From: Bacillus mobilis
Lineage (GTDB): Bacteria; Bacillota; Bacilli; Bacillales; Bacillaceae_G
DNA: 55,305 bases
Direction: 5' to 3'
Assembly: GCF_001884045.1 (NCBI RefSeq)
Contig: NZ_MACF01000122.1
Span: forward strand, 1-55,305
Numbering within the stretch: the first letter of the stretch is position 1; each line of letters starts with the position of its first letter. Positions 19,384 through 32,540 of the stretch are shown here, piece after piece. Position numbers and translations under genes: made by a program. The notes under the pieces were generated by a model, which did no database searches, was not told the DNA's origin, and saw nothing but the letters and a program-made list of their open reading frames with translations.

Positions 19384-19905
<522 letters not shown>

Positions 19906-19917
19906 TTAGCTAGCGAT

Positions 19918-19950
19918 AAAAAGCATTCCGATTTTCGGAATGCTTTTTTT
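19918..19950. terminator. Shared terminator of cspD and the yteA-like gene
   Basis: AAAAAGCATTCCG pairs with CGGAATGCTTTTT around a short loop and is followed by T's. It lies between convergent genes and touches the stop of the minus-strand gene at 19950. Confidence 0.88.
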
Positions 19951-20681
19951 TATTCTTTGGAACTCGATTCATTTGAGGATAATTCGCCCTTAAAGGTACG
20001 CTCTTCAAAGTCATCAAGCATTTGTTCATATTCTTCATGCTCTTCCGTAGCGAAAACTTGCGGATTTTTTCCATACATATCTGTACCGATAAAGTTTTCA
20101 AAATCCTCTACGTAGCCTACATTTTCTTCGCTATTTACATACATGCCATTATAGTTTTTGGAATCTTGTCTTTCTAAATCAGACGGCGTTTCAGACGTTC
20201 CGTAATTGGCAACATCTTGCCATGCATCTTCCGCATCGTATTCAACAGAATGATCTTCATCATGTTTGTGGAAAGAAGGAGACAACACTTCTTCTTCAAC
20301 TGGTCGTGTGTTCATATTTAACTTACTTGTCGTGTGCTGTATGCATGTTGTAGCAGTCGGCATTGCTTCTAATCTTTCAAATGGTATTTCTTCGCCAGAC
20401 ACTTCGCAAATGCCGTACGTACCCGCTTCTATTTTTTGCAGAGCATGTTTCGTATCCTCTAGCTGTTTATGCCAAAGTTCAATAAGTCCGAAGTCTTTTT
20501 CACGTTCATATAGCTCTGTTGCCATATCAGCTGGATGGTTATCGTAGCTAGATAATTCTCCAACAGAATCACGTTCAGATGCACGATCTTCATTTTCATG
20601 TGTTTGTATCGTTTGCTCTAGTTCTTGTTTTTGCTTTTCTAAAACGGATTTAAATTGATTTATTTGTTGTGGAGTTAACAT
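19950..20681 (-). CDS. yteA: YteA-like protein with DksA/TraR-type zinc-finger region
   Basis: 243 residues. An N-terminal coiled-coil (about 1-85) precedes the TraR/DksA-like segment GTYGICEVSGEEIPFERLEA, then TTCIQH. The four metal positions read Cys92, Ser95, Cys113, His116, so only two are cysteine; other YteA-type proteins I recall also deviate here, so this is not necessarily decay. The acidic C-terminal half (about 125-243) is low in hydrophobics. The family is linked to sporulation or general transcription, but the role is not established. AGGAAGGTGG precedes the ATG. Confidence 0.85.
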   Translation of the reverse strand: MLTPQQINQFKSVLEKQKQELEQTIQTHENEDRASERDSVGELSSYDNHPADMATELYEREKDFGLIELWHKQLEDTKHALQKIEAGTYGICEVSGEEIPFERLEAMPTATTCIQHTTSKLNMNTRPVEEEVLSPSFHKHDEDHSVEYDAEDAWQDVANYGTSETPSDLERQDSKNYNGMYVNSEENVGYVEDFENFIGTDMYGKNPQVFATEEHEEYEQMLDDFEERTFKGELSSNESSSKE

Positions 20682-20763
20682 AGTCGTCCACCTTCCTACA
20701 ATTCAGTTTCTTTACATAGTATGAACGTTGAGAGTGGGAATTATGAGCTGAAATTGGTATACG

Positions 20764-20793
20764 AAAAAGGAGCCGCGTTAGCGGCTCCTTTTT
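20764..20793 (-). terminator. Terminator of menA
   Basis: AAAAAGGAGCCGC / GCGGCTCCTTTTT, a 13-bp stem with a GTTA loop (20764-20793), directly at the end of the minus-strand menA gene, whose stop codon it touches. Confidence 0.92.
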
Positions 20794-21745
20794 ATAGGAA
20801 ATATCCAAGTAGTAATCCGATTCCCATTAAGAGACCGAAGATTGTATTTGTTTTCGCTGTTGCAATCATTGCAGGTACCATTTCCATTGGAATGCTTTTG
20901 CCGATAAAGCCTTTCGTCGCTTTAAATGCTTTCGGTGCACTTAAAAATACGATAAGCATCCATGGTGATACGATGCCCACGATAATTAAAGCAATTGTCC
21001 AAATGTAGGAAACGATGAACATAGAAGCAAGTACACCAACGGCTCTTTCACGTCCAACGAGAATTGCTAACGTTTTACGGCCATTTTCTTTATCGCCATC
21101 TAAGTCACGAATGTTATTAGCTAATAATATGGCACCAATTAAAATGGAGCTTGGAATAGATAGTAAAATGACTTCTGATGTTACAGTTCCGGTTTGAATA
21201 AAGAATGAAATCCCGATAATAATGACACCCATAAATAGTCCGGCTGTTAACTCACCAAATGGTGTATAGGCAATTGGAAGTGGACCGCCTGTATAAAGGT
21301 AAGCAACGGCCATACAAACAAGACCGATTGCTGCAAGCCACCAGCTAGAATTCATACAAATATAAACACCTAATAGTATTGCGATGCCGAAAAATCCAAA
21401 TGCTAAGTTAAGCACTGTTTTTGGCTGAATGCCATCGCGGACGATAGCGCCGCCGATACCAACTGATCCTTCGTGATCAAGTCCTCTTTTATAATCAAAG
21501 TATTCATTAAACATGTTTGTTGCTGCTTGAATGAGAAGACAAGCAAGAAGCATCATAAGGAAAAGAGGGAGATGTATTTGATTTATGCCTCCGACCTGCA
21601 TTGCATATGCTGTTCCGATGAAAACAGGAACGAAAGCTGCTGTTAATGTATGGGGACGTAGTAAACTCCACCAAATGCGCCAGCCTGTTTGCTTACTTGG
21701 CTTTGGCGCCGTAGGAGAGGAATTCGTTTCGACGTTCATTTCCAT
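20792..21745 (-). CDS. menA: 1,4-dihydroxy-2-naphthoate polyprenyltransferase
   Basis: 317 residues from the ATG at 21745, which follows GGAGGATTCAAC; the longer reading frame to 21811 has no SD. An integral membrane UbiA-family enzyme with about nine transmembrane helices that attaches the polyprenyl chain to DHNA, making demethylmenaquinone. The two Asp-rich motifs are NMFNEYFDYKRGLD and NNIRDLDGDKENG. It is divergent from menF with only 194 bp between starts, so the membrane step and the soluble steps of menaquinone synthesis are set back to back. Confidence 0.95.
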   Translation of the reverse strand: MEMNVETNSSPTAPKPSKQTGWRIWWSLLRPHTLTAAFVPVFIGTAYAMQVGGINQIHLPLFLMMLLACLLIQAATNMFNEYFDYKRGLDHEGSVGIGGAIVRDGIQPKTVLNLAFGFFGIAILLGVYICMNSSWWLAAIGLVCMAVAYLYTGGPLPIAYTPFGELTAGLFMGVIIIGISFFIQTGTVTSEVILLSIPSSILIGAILLANNIRDLDGDKENGRKTLAILVGRERAVGVLASMFIVSYIWTIALIIVGIVSPWMLIVFLSAPKAFKATKGFIGKSIPMEMVPAMIATAKTNTIFGLLMGIGLLLGYFL

Positions 21746-21782
21746 GTTGAATCCTCCTTTGGTCACATATTGTACACAACTA

Positions 21783-21889
21783 AGTGTAGAAAAAGCATCA
21801 TTTAGTGTCAACGTTTATTTTCTAGGAAGAGAAGGTGAATTTCTCAGAAATGCTAAACGTTGACAGGCCTTTCGTTTGAGGTGTATCTT
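21783..21889. promoter_or_regulatory. Divergent menA / menF promoters with a 12-bp inverted repeat
   Basis: menA (minus): TTGACA 21811-21806, 17-bp spacer, TACACT 21788-21783. menF (plus): TTGACA 21860-21865, 18-bp spacer, TATCTT 21884-21889. Both -35 elements sit at the end of a perfect inverted repeat, TGTCAACGTTTA (21806-21817) and TAAACGTTGACA (21854-21865), 36 bp apart. The identity runs six bases beyond the -35 hexamers and may mark a shared regulator site. Confidence 0.65.
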
Positions 21890-21939
21890 AAAATCAAGCG
21901 TAATTATGACTATTTTTCGCCCATAGGGGGGAGACAATT

Positions 21940-25894
<3,955 letters not shown>

Positions 25895-25962
25895 TGCTTT
25901 TTCATCTAAGAAGGAAGCTACACTTATAGAGGAGATCAGAAATATACAAGGAGGTAGTTGTA

Positions 25963-26781
25963 ATGGCTATTGAATGGGTAAAAGAAGGCAATTACGAAGA
26001 TATTATTTATTCAACATACAATGGTATCGCAAAGATTTCGATTAACCGCCCTGAAGTACATAACGCATTCCGTCCTAAAACGGTAATGGAGTTAATCAAC
26101 GCTTTTGCACACGCTCGTGATGATGCAAATGTTGGCGTTATCATTTTAACAGGTGAAGGTGGACGTGCATTCTGTTCTGGCGGCGACCAAAAAGTTCGCG
26201 GTCATGGTGGATATGTAGGTGACGACCAAATTCCTCGTTTAAACGTATTAGACTTACAACGTCTAATTCGCGCAATTCCTAAACCAGTTATCGCAATGGT
26301 AGCAGGTTATGCAATCGGTGGTGGACACGTACTTCATATCGTATGTGACTTAACAATCGCTGCAGACAACGCTGTATTCGGACAAACAGGTCCTAAAGTA
26401 GGAAGCTTTGACGGTGGATACGGAGCTGGTTACTTAGCTCGTATGGTAGGCCACAAGAAAGCTCGCGAAATTTGGTACCTATGCCGTCAATACAGCGCAC
26501 AAGAAGCGCTTGATATGGGCTTAGTAAACACAGTAGTACCATTAGAAGAGCTTGAAGCAGAAACAGTACAATGGGCACAAGAAATCTTAGCAAACAGCCC
26601 AATGGCACTTCGTTTCCTAAAAGCTGCATTCAACGCAGACACAGACGGTCTAGCTGGTATTCAACAACTAGCTGGAGATGCAACGTTATTGTACTACACA
26701 ACTGACGAAGCAAAAGAAGGTCGTGACGCGTTCAAAGAAAAACGCAGTCCGGACTTCGGTCAATTCCCTCGTTTCCCTTGA
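25963..26781 (+). CDS. menB: 1,4-dihydroxy-2-naphthoyl-CoA synthase
   Basis: 272 residues, crotonase superfamily. Cyclises o-succinylbenzoyl-CoA to DHNA-CoA. Motifs: [16 protein letters not shown], oxyanion-loop [27 protein letters not shown] and [29 protein letters not shown] precedes the ATG. Codon use is more biased than in the other men genes. A GC-rich repeat starts at its stop codon and a hairpin terminator-like structure follows before menE. It acts after MenE biochemically although encoded before it. Confidence 0.96.
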   Translation: MAIEWVKEGNYEDIIYSTYNGIAKISINRPEVHNAFRPKTVMELINAFAHARDDANVGVIILTGEGGRAFCSGGDQKVRGHGGYVGDDQIPRLNVLDLQRLIRAIPKPVIAMVAGYAIGGGHVLHIVCDLTIAADNAVFGQTGPKVGSFDGGYGAGYLARMVGHKKAREIWYLCRQYSAQEALDMGLVNTVVPLEELEAETVQWAQEILANSPMALRFLKAAFNADTDGLAGIQQLAGDATLLYYTTDEAKEGRDAFKEKRSPDFGQFPRFP

Positions 26782-26955
26782 TCAAACCAAAAGCGGAGCC
26801 GACTGCTTAGCCTCGTAGGCTAAGGTTCTTTCGCACAGAAAGTGTTCTTTACTTTCTCGTGCGGAAGGTTCTTAGACGGAAGGGGCTAGGAGGCGTAGCT
26901 AGATGTGATCAAAAGCGGAAGCGGCTCGCCTACAAAGTGAGACGCAACCGGAAAC
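26779..26955 (+). repeat. GC-rich structured repeat between menB and menE
   Basis: About 175 bp, clearly richer in G+C than the surroundings. It is bounded by near-direct repeats (TGATCAAA...AAAGCGGA at 26779-26799 and TGATCAAAAGCGGA at 26906-26919) and contains two hairpins: CTTAGCC/GGCTAAG (26805-26823), and a longer interrupted stem formed by CGCAC-GAAAGT and ACTTTC-GTGCG (26832-26862). No ORF fits. It looks like an intergenic mobile or repeated element, but no second copy is in the window. The first repeat contains the menB stop codon. Confidence 0.55.
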
Positions 26956-26964
26956 AAAACAACT

Positions 26965-26997
26965 AAGAGACTTGATGTCATATCAAGTCTCTTTCTT
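26965..26997 (+). terminator. Hairpin between menB and menE
   Basis: A 12-bp stem (AAGAGACTTGAT / ATCAAGTCTCTT) is followed by TCTTTC, a poor T run, so termination may be partial. It lies just before the menE ribosome-binding site and probably lowers menE-menC expression relative to menFDHB. Confidence 0.6.
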
Positions 26998-27017
26998 TCA
27001 TGAAAGGAGAATGGATG

Positions 27018-28463
27018 ATGGAGACGATGCCAAATTGGTTAAAGCAACGTGCATTTTTAACACCAGACCGCACTGCAATTGAAATAGAGGATGAAAAGGT
27101 TACTTTTATGCAGCTGCATGAAAAAGTAGTATCTGTTTGTGAACACCTCACGTATGTAGGAGTGAAGCGTGGGCAAAAGGTGGCTGTTCTGATGAAAAAT
27201 GGTATGGAGATGATTACAGTTATTCACGCCCTATCTTACGTAGGTGCAGTAGCTGTACTTTTAAATACACGTCTTTCAAGAGAAGAGCTACTTTGGCAAA
27301 TGGATGATGCTGAAGTTGCATGCTTAGTGACAAATCAAAATTTTGAGACTAAAGATGTTCCTGTATATTCATTCGCCGAAGTGATGAATGGACCGAAGGC
27401 GGAAGCCTCTATACAAGAAGAATTCTCTTTAGAAGAAGCGATGACAATTATTTATACGTCAGGGACGACAGGAAAACCGAAAGGCGTTATTTTAACGTAC
27501 GGCAATCACTGGGCAAGCGCGGTTGGCTCTTCGCTTAATTTAGGGCTTCGTGATGATGATTGCTGGTTAGCTTGTATGCCGATGTTCCATGTTGGCGGGT
27601 TATCTCTTTTAATGAAAAATATTATGTACGGCATGCGCATTTTACTCGTTCCGAAATATGATGCTGACTTTATTCATAAAGCACTTCAAACGAGAGGCGT
27701 AACGATTATTTCTGTCGTTTCTAAAATGTTAACTGATCTATTAGAAAGACTTGAAGAAGAGACATATCCATCTTCTTTACGATGCATGTTACTGGGCGGG
27801 GGACCAGCGCCGAAACCGTTACTTGAAACATGTGTAGAAAAAGGAATTCCTGTGTATCAAACGTACGGTATGACAGAAACGTCGTCGCAAATTTGTACGT
27901 TATCAGCAGATTACATGTTAACGAAAGTAGGATCAGCCGGGAAAACACTATTTCAGTGTCAACTTCGTATTGAAAAAGATGGCGTAGTAGTAGCGCCGTT
28001 TGCGGAAGGCGAGATCGTAGTAAAAGGACCAAACGTAACAGGCGGTTATTTTAACCGTGAAGATGCGACGCGCGAAACCATTCAAAACGGATGGCTTCAT
28101 ACTGGTGACCTCGGTTATTTAGACGAAGAAGGATTTTTATACGTATTAGATCGCCGTAGTGATTTAATTATTTCTGGTGGGGAAAATATATATCCGGCTC
28201 AAATTGAAGAAGTGTTACTTTCTCATCCGATGGTAGCGGAAGCCGGTGTTGTCGGCATGACTGACGATAAATGGGGACAAGTACCCGCTGCTTTTGTTGT
28301 AAAAAGCGGAGAGGTAACAGAAGAGGAAATTCTTCATTTTTGCGAGGAGAAATTAGCGAAATATAAAGTGCCGAAAAAAGCATGTTTTTTAGAGGAATTG
28401 CCACGAAACGCTTCGAAAAAATTGTTAAGACGAGAGTTAAGACAATTAGTGGAGGAGATGTAA
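27018..28463 (+). CDS. menE: o-Succinylbenzoate-CoA ligase
   Basis: 481 residues from the ATG at 27018 (AAAGGAGA at 27003-27010); ATG 27015 is equally possible, while ATG 27000 lies in front of the SD. An ANL-superfamily adenylating enzyme that activates o-succinylbenzoate to its CoA thioester. Motifs: P-loop-like [57 protein letters not shown], and the catalytic Lys near the C-terminus in [11 protein letters not shown]. It is immediately followed by menC without a gap. Confidence 0.95.
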   Translation: METMPNWLKQRAFLTPDRTAIEIEDEKVTFMQLHEKVVSVCEHLTYVGVKRGQKVAVLMKNGMEMITVIHALSYVGAVAVLLNTRLSREELLWQMDDAEVACLVTNQNFETKDVPVYSFAEVMNGPKAEASIQEEFSLEEAMTIIYTSGTTGKPKGVILTYGNHWASAVGSSLNLGLRDDDCWLACMPMFHVGGLSLLMKNIMYGMRILLVPKYDADFIHKALQTRGVTIISVVSKMLTDLLERLEEETYPSSLRCMLLGGGPAPKPLLETCVEKGIPVYQTYGMTETSSQICTLSADYMLTKVGSAGKTLFQCQLRIEKDGVVVAPFAEGEIVVKGPNVTGGYFNREDATRETIQNGWLHTGDLGYLDEEGFLYVLDRRSDLIISGGENIYPAQIEEVLLSHPMVAEAGVVGMTDDKWGQVPAAFVVKSGEVTEEEILHFCEEKLAKYKVPKKACFLEELPRNASKKLLRRELRQLVEEM

Positions 28464-29570
28464 GTGGAAATAAAAAAAGCGACACTTCATATAACGGAAA
28501 TGCCACTTGTAATCCCGTTTGCTGCAAGCTACGGAACGTATGAGAAGCGTGAGAGCATCGTGATTGAATTAGAAGATACGGACGGGTACATTGGATTTGG
28601 CGAAGTCGTTGCGTTTTCTGAACCGTGGTATACGGAAGAAACAGTGAAGACGGCGCTGCATGTACTACAAGATTTTTTATTACCTGATTTATTAAAAGCT
28701 GAAATTTCTCATCCGAATGAAGTGCCAGGTTTGTTTCAGCATATAAAAAGAAACCGAATGGCAAAGGCCGGAATTGAAGGGGCTGTTTGGGATTTATATG
28801 CGAAGCGTGAACAGAAATCGTTAGCGACGTTACTTGGCGGAACTAGGACTGAAATTGAAGTTGGTGTTGTGGTTGGTATCAATACAATTTCGGTTATGTT
28901 AAAACAAATCGAGAAGTATGCGGAAGAAGGATACGAGCGTTTTAAAGTAAAAATAAAACCAGAGCATGACTACGAGTTATTGAAAGAAATTCGTAAAGAG
29001 TTTCCGCACATCCCGTTAATGGTTGATGCAAATTCAGCCTATACGCTAGCGGATACGGAGAAATTGAAACGATTAGATGAATTTCAATTGATGATGATTG
29101 AACAACCACTAGCGGACTACGACTTTCTCGATCATGCACAGTTGCAAAAGGAAATTGAAACGCCGATTTGTTTAGACGAAAGCATCCATAGTTTAGAAGA
29201 CGCGCGCGTTGCGATTACGCTTGGCAGCTGCCGCATCGTTAATATTAAACCAGGGCGAGTGGGTGGATTAACAGAATCTATTCAAATTCATAATTATTGC
29301 ATGGAGCACAACATACCCGTTTGGTGCGGCGGTATGGTAGAAATGGGGATTTCAAGGGCACAAAATGTTGCACTTGCTTCACTGTCGAACTTTTCGATTC
29401 CAGGTGATATATCTGCCTCTAGTAGACACTGGGAGAAGGATATTATTTCGCCGGAAGTGATGCTAGAGAGCGGAAAAGTGATTGTACCGCAAAGCGTTGA
29501 CGCTGAGTATGAAGTAGACCGCGGAAGGTTGACGGAAATTACGAAGCAGCGGATTGTTTTGGAACGGTAG
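28464..29570 (+). CDS. menC: o-Succinylbenzoate synthase
   Basis: 368 residues, enolase superfamily (MenC type 2). Dehydrates SHCHC to o-succinylbenzoate. Catalytic and metal residues: Lys163 in FKVKIKP, Asp188 (MVDAN), Glu213 (IEQP), Asp238 (CLDES) and Lys262 (NIKPGRVGG). The GTG start directly follows the menE stop, with GGAGGAG in the end of menE. With menA, menF, menD, menH, menB and menE the route from chorismate to demethylmenaquinone is nearly complete here; the DHNA-CoA thioesterase and the methyltransferase are not in the window. Confidence 0.95.
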   Translation: MEIKKATLHITEMPLVIPFAASYGTYEKRESIVIELEDTDGYIGFGEVVAFSEPWYTEETVKTALHVLQDFLLPDLLKAEISHPNEVPGLFQHIKRNRMAKAGIEGAVWDLYAKREQKSLATLLGGTRTEIEVGVVVGINTISVMLKQIEKYAEEGYERFKVKIKPEHDYELLKEIRKEFPHIPLMVDANSAYTLADTEKLKRLDEFQLMMIEQPLADYDFLDHAQLQKEIETPICLDESIHSLEDARVAITLGSCRIVNIKPGRVGGLTESIQIHNYCMEHNIPVWCGGMVEMGISRAQNVALASLSNFSIPGDISASSRHWEKDIISPEVMLESGKVIVPQSVDAEYEVDRGRLTEITKQRIVLER

Positions 29571-29592
29571 GTTGAGTCTTTCAAATAGCGGG

Positions 29593-29642
29593 TGAATTTT
29601 GTTGGTAAGTCGATATATTTCAATAATCACTGATATAATTTT
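29593..29642 (-). repeat. Dispersed ~50-bp repeat, copy 2 (behind menC)
   Basis: Read on the minus strand it gives TTATATCAGTGATT, a few bases, ATATATCGACTTACC, then AACAAAATT, matching 17311-17360 with a few changes. It sits between menC and its hairpin, in the opposite orientation to copy 1 relative to transcription. Confidence 0.7.
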
Positions 29643-29649
29643 ATTTACT

Positions 29650-29675
29650 AAGGTTACTCCCGCGAGTAACCTTTT
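29650..29675 (+). terminator. Hairpin terminator after menC
   Basis: AAGGTTACTC / GAGTAACCTT, 10-bp stem with CCGC loop, followed by TT after the stem and then CGTAT. A short T run makes it moderate. Confidence 0.65.
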
Positions 29676-29679
29676 CGTA

Positions 29680-29709
29680 TTGTACAAATTGGATAGACTA
29701 GTTTACAAT
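29680..29709 (+). promoter_or_regulatory. Promoter candidate of the VanR/VanS-like operon
   Basis: TTGTAC (29680-29685), 18-bp spacer, TACAAT (29704-29709), followed by the SD AAGGGGGAG and the ATG at 29733, leaving a short leader. Confidence 0.5.
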
Positions 29710-29732
29710 CGAGCGTATAAAGGGGGAGTAAT

Positions 29733-30431
29733 ATGAAGCGCATTTCAATTTTAATAGCGGATGATGAGGCAGAAATTGCTGATTTAATTGAGATACATTT
29801 AGAAAAAGAAGGCTACCACGTCGTGAAAGCAGCTGATGGAGAAGAGGCAATTCATATTATTGAAACGCAGCCAATCGACTTAGTGGTTTTAGATATTATG
29901 ATGCCGAAAATGGATGGTTATGAAGTGACACGCCAAATTCGTGCGAAGCATCATATGCCAATCATTTTCTTAAGTGCGAAAACGTCTGATTTTGATAAGG
30001 TGACAGGGCTTGTATTAGGCGCGGATGATTATATGACGAAACCTTTTACACCGATTGAATTAGTTGCGCGTGTAAATGCACAATTACGCCGATTTCTTAC
30101 GTTAAATCAGCCGAAAGTAGCGGAGAATAAATCTGCTTTAGAGGTAGGCGGAGTCGTTATTGATCCTGAGCGAAGAACAGTAAATGTGTACGGAGAAAAA
30201 GTTGAATTAACACCGAAAGAGTTTGATATTTTATATTTATTAGCGAGCCATCCGAAGAAAGTGTACAATGTAGAAAATATTTTTCAGCAAGTATGGGCAG
30301 ATGATTATTTTGAAGGCGGAAATACAGTTATGGTACATATTCGTACGTTGCGGAAAAAACTTGGGGAAGATAAAAGAAAGAACAAGTTAATAAAAACAGT
30401 GTGGGGAGTAGGGTATACGTTCAATGGCTAA
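29733..30431 (+). CDS. OmpR-family response regulator, VanR-like
   Basis: 232 residues. A receiver domain (1-115) has acidic Asp10-Asp11, phospho-acceptor Asp54 (VVLDIMMPKMDG) and Lys103 (MTKPF). A C-terminal winged helix (about 130-230) contains ELTPKEFDILYLLASHPKKV and VMVHIRTLRKKLGED. It overlaps the kinase gene by eight bases and is followed by a VanY-like carboxypeptidase, which suggests control of peptidoglycan-precursor trimming. Called VanR-like from context and overall sequence; the stimulus is unknown. Confidence 0.9.
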   Translation: MKRISILIADDEAEIADLIEIHLEKEGYHVVKAADGEEAIHIIETQPIDLVVLDIMMPKMDGYEVTRQIRAKHHMPIIFLSAKTSDFDKVTGLVLGADDYMTKPFTPIELVARVNAQLRRFLTLNQPKVAENKSALEVGGVVIDPERRTVNVYGEKVELTPKEFDILYLLASHPKKVYNVENIFQQVWADDYFEGGNTVMVHIRTLRKKLGEDKRKNKLIKTVWGVGYTFNG

Positions 30432-31530
30432 AAAGATGAGAAGCTTTCGCTCGAAGATGGTTATGCTATTTGCGTTAAGTATGATATTTGCTGGTGGCGT
30501 AACGTATATCATTTATGAAGGATTACGGATTTATTATAAATTAGTCGTTCGTTTTGAGGATCCGTTAGCTCAATTTCGTTCCATGGTAAGACAAATTGGG
30601 GATGTTAATTTCTTTTTAATTATTTTCATCCCTCTATCCATTATGTTTTTCTTCTTCCTTACTAGGCCTTATGTAAAATATTTTGATGAGATTTCAAGCG
30701 GGATTCATCATTTGGCGAACGGAAATTTTTCAAATGAAGTGCACGTGTCATCAAATGATGAGTTTGGATATATCGCACGTGAAATAAATGTAGCGAGTGA
30801 AAAACTAAAGGAAGCAGTAGAACGAGGCGACTTTGCGGAAAGTAGTAAAGATCAACTCATTGTTAACTTAGCTCACGATTTAAGAACGCCGTTAACATCT
30901 GTTTTAGGATATTTAGATTTAATTCTTAAAGATGAGAATTTGACGAAGGAACAAATTAAACACTTTTCCACAATTGCTTTTACGAAATCGGAAAGGCTGG
31001 AAAGTTTAATTGATGAGTTATTTGAAATCACAAGAATGAATTATGGGATGCTGAAGCTGGAAAAAAGATCGATTGATATAGGTGAATTGCTTATTCAGTT
31101 AGATGAAGAATTATATCCGTTATTAGAAAAGAAGGAATTAGAAGCGAGATTGAATATCACGCCGCAGTTACCTATTAACGGTGACGGGAAGTTATTAGCG
31201 AGGGTATTTGAAAATCTTTTAACGAATGCGATTCGCTACGGGTATGATGGAAAGTTTGTTGATGTGAACGGGTACATTGAAGGTGAAGAGGTAGTCGTAC
31301 AAATTATTAATTACGGAGACAGCATTCCGGAAGAAGATTTACCGTATCTTTTTGATATGTTTTATACAGGTGATAAGGCAAGATCGGAGCAGCAAGGTGG
31401 TACAGGCCTTGGGCTATTTATTGCGAAAAATATTGTTGAGCAGCATGATGGAAAGATTTCTGCTGAAAGTAATGTGATTAGAACGATATTTGAAGTGAGA
31501 TTGCCAAAAGAAGAGAGCGAAGTAATTTAA
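30424..31530 (+). CDS. Sensor histidine kinase, VanS-like
   Basis: 368 residues. Two transmembrane segments (about 12-31 and 62-80) enclose a short outside loop of about 30 residues, then HAMP (81-133), H-box with His151 (VNLAHDLRTPLTSV), N-box (VFENLLTNAIRYG) and G-box (GGTGLGLFIAKNIV). The small loop leaves little room for a ligand domain. The start overlaps the response regulator end, so the two are translationally coupled. The pair with VanY is the regulatory part of a vancomycin-type cluster without the resistance ligase genes. Confidence 0.9.
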   Translation: MAKKMRSFRSKMVMLFALSMIFAGGVTYIIYEGLRIYYKLVVRFEDPLAQFRSMVRQIGDVNFFLIIFIPLSIMFFFFLTRPYVKYFDEISSGIHHLANGNFSNEVHVSSNDEFGYIAREINVASEKLKEAVERGDFAESSKDQLIVNLAHDLRTPLTSVLGYLDLILKDENLTKEQIKHFSTIAFTKSERLESLIDELFEITRMNYGMLKLEKRSIDIGELLIQLDEELYPLLEKKELEARLNITPQLPINGDGKLLARVFENLLTNAIRYGYDGKFVDVNGYIEGEEVVVQIINYGDSIPEEDLPYLFDMFYTGDKARSEQQGGTGLGLFIAKNIVEQHDGKISAESNVIRTIFEVRLPKEESEVI

Positions 31531-31583
31531 TAAAAATTTAAACTTTACCCCACTTTTTATTTTAATAGTTTTTTCTATTCTAT

Positions 31584-31596
31584 ACGTAAGTTACGT
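31584..31596 (+). promoter_or_regulatory. Palindrome in front of the carboxypeptidase gene
   Basis: ACGTAAGTTACGT is a perfect palindrome of 6-bp arms around one base, 17 bp before the ATG, in the 82-bp gap after the kinase gene. It may be an operator, possibly for the adjacent regulator. The short length makes chance possible. Confidence 0.35.
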
Positions 31597-31612
31597 TAAG
31601 GAGGAACTAGAA

Positions 31613-32473
31613 ATGAAAAAGTGGGTATTTATTTCTTTTTTTATAGCATGCACAATCTGTGTAGGCGTTTATATATCACCATTATTTCAAAAAGAGATCG
31701 ATGTTAAAATTGCCGACAAAGATAATACGGTAAGAGCTGCGAACACGGAAAATATAGAGATTACAAAAGAAGAAATTTATAAAGGGGATCTATTATTAGT
31801 TAATAAAGATTACCCAGTTAAAAAAGATAGTATTAGGTCTGACATTATAAATGTAAATCACAATAGTGAATTAGTAAGAGGTTACGTCATATTTGATAGA
31901 AATCTTCGCTTATCAAAGGGTGTTGTGGAAAGTTTTTTGAACGTTGTCGATGCAGCTGGAAAAGATGGAGTACAGCATTTTTTAATGAGTAGCGGGTATC
32001 GAGATTTTAAAGAGCAAAGTAAATTGTATAAAGAAATGGGATCTGACTATGCACTTCCAGCAGGATATAGTGAACATAATTTAGGATTATCACTCGACAT
32101 TGGATCTACGCAAAAGAAAATGGAGAGAGCCCCTGAAGGAAAGTGGATTGAAGAGAACGTATGGAAGCATGGCTTTGTTTTACGTTATCCGAAAAATAAA
32201 AGTCATATTACAGGCATTCAATATGAGCCGTGGCATATACGTTATGTCGGTTTACCGCATAGTGCGATTATGCAAAAAGAGAAAATTACATTGGAGGAAT
32301 ACTTAGACTTCTTAAAAGAGAAAAAAGAAATCACAACCGATGTGGAAGGTAAGAAATATACGGTTTCTTATTATAAAGTGTCAGGGAACAGGAAAGTGAA
32401 TGTTCCAGCGAATAAGCAGTATGAAATTTCGGGGAATAATATGGATGGGGTTATTGTGACGGTACAGGAATAG
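31613..32473 (+). CDS. vanY: VanY-like D-alanyl-D-alanine carboxypeptidase (M15B)
   Basis: 286 residues with one N-terminal membrane anchor or signal (about 4-22), so the enzyme faces the wall. Zinc-peptidase motifs: SSGYRDF, His155 and Asp162 in SEHNLGLSLDIG, Glu205 and His208 in YEPWHIRYVG. VanY enzymes remove the terminal D-Ala from pentapeptide precursors, lowering glycopeptide targets. AAGGAGG precedes the ATG. It is downstream of the VanR/VanS-like pair and probably its target. Without vanH/A/X-type genes high resistance is not expected; wall maturation is the likelier role. Confidence 0.9.
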   Translation: MKKWVFISFFIACTICVGVYISPLFQKEIDVKIADKDNTVRAANTENIEITKEEIYKGDLLLVNKDYPVKKDSIRSDIINVNHNSELVRGYVIFDRNLRLSKGVVESFLNVVDAAGKDGVQHFLMSSGYRDFKEQSKLYKEMGSDYALPAGYSEHNLGLSLDIGSTQKKMERAPEGKWIEENVWKHGFVLRYPKNKSHITGIQYEPWHIRYVGLPHSAIMQKEKITLEEYLDFLKEKKEITTDVEGKKYTVSYYKVSGNRKVNVPANKQYEISGNNMDGVIVTVQE

Positions 32474-32479
32474 ATAATC

Positions 32480-32519
32480 TTGATTCTCCCATAATAGTGC
32501 TCTATTACGGGAGAATCAA
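32480..32519. terminator. Hairpin between vanY and the convergent TolB-like gene
   Basis: TTGATTCTCCC / GGGAGAATCAA outer stem plus TAATAG / CTATTA inner stem. There are no strong T runs on either side, so it is a probable but not certain bidirectional terminator. Confidence 0.6.
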
Positions 32520-32540
32520 ATAGGGGAACAGATACAATTC

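Noticed and set aside
28168-28764. 198-residue minus-strand ORF opposite menE-menC
   Set aside because: Long only because both opposite genes are conserved and lack the complementary stop codons; composition is Leu/Ser/Gln-rich nonsense with no SD.
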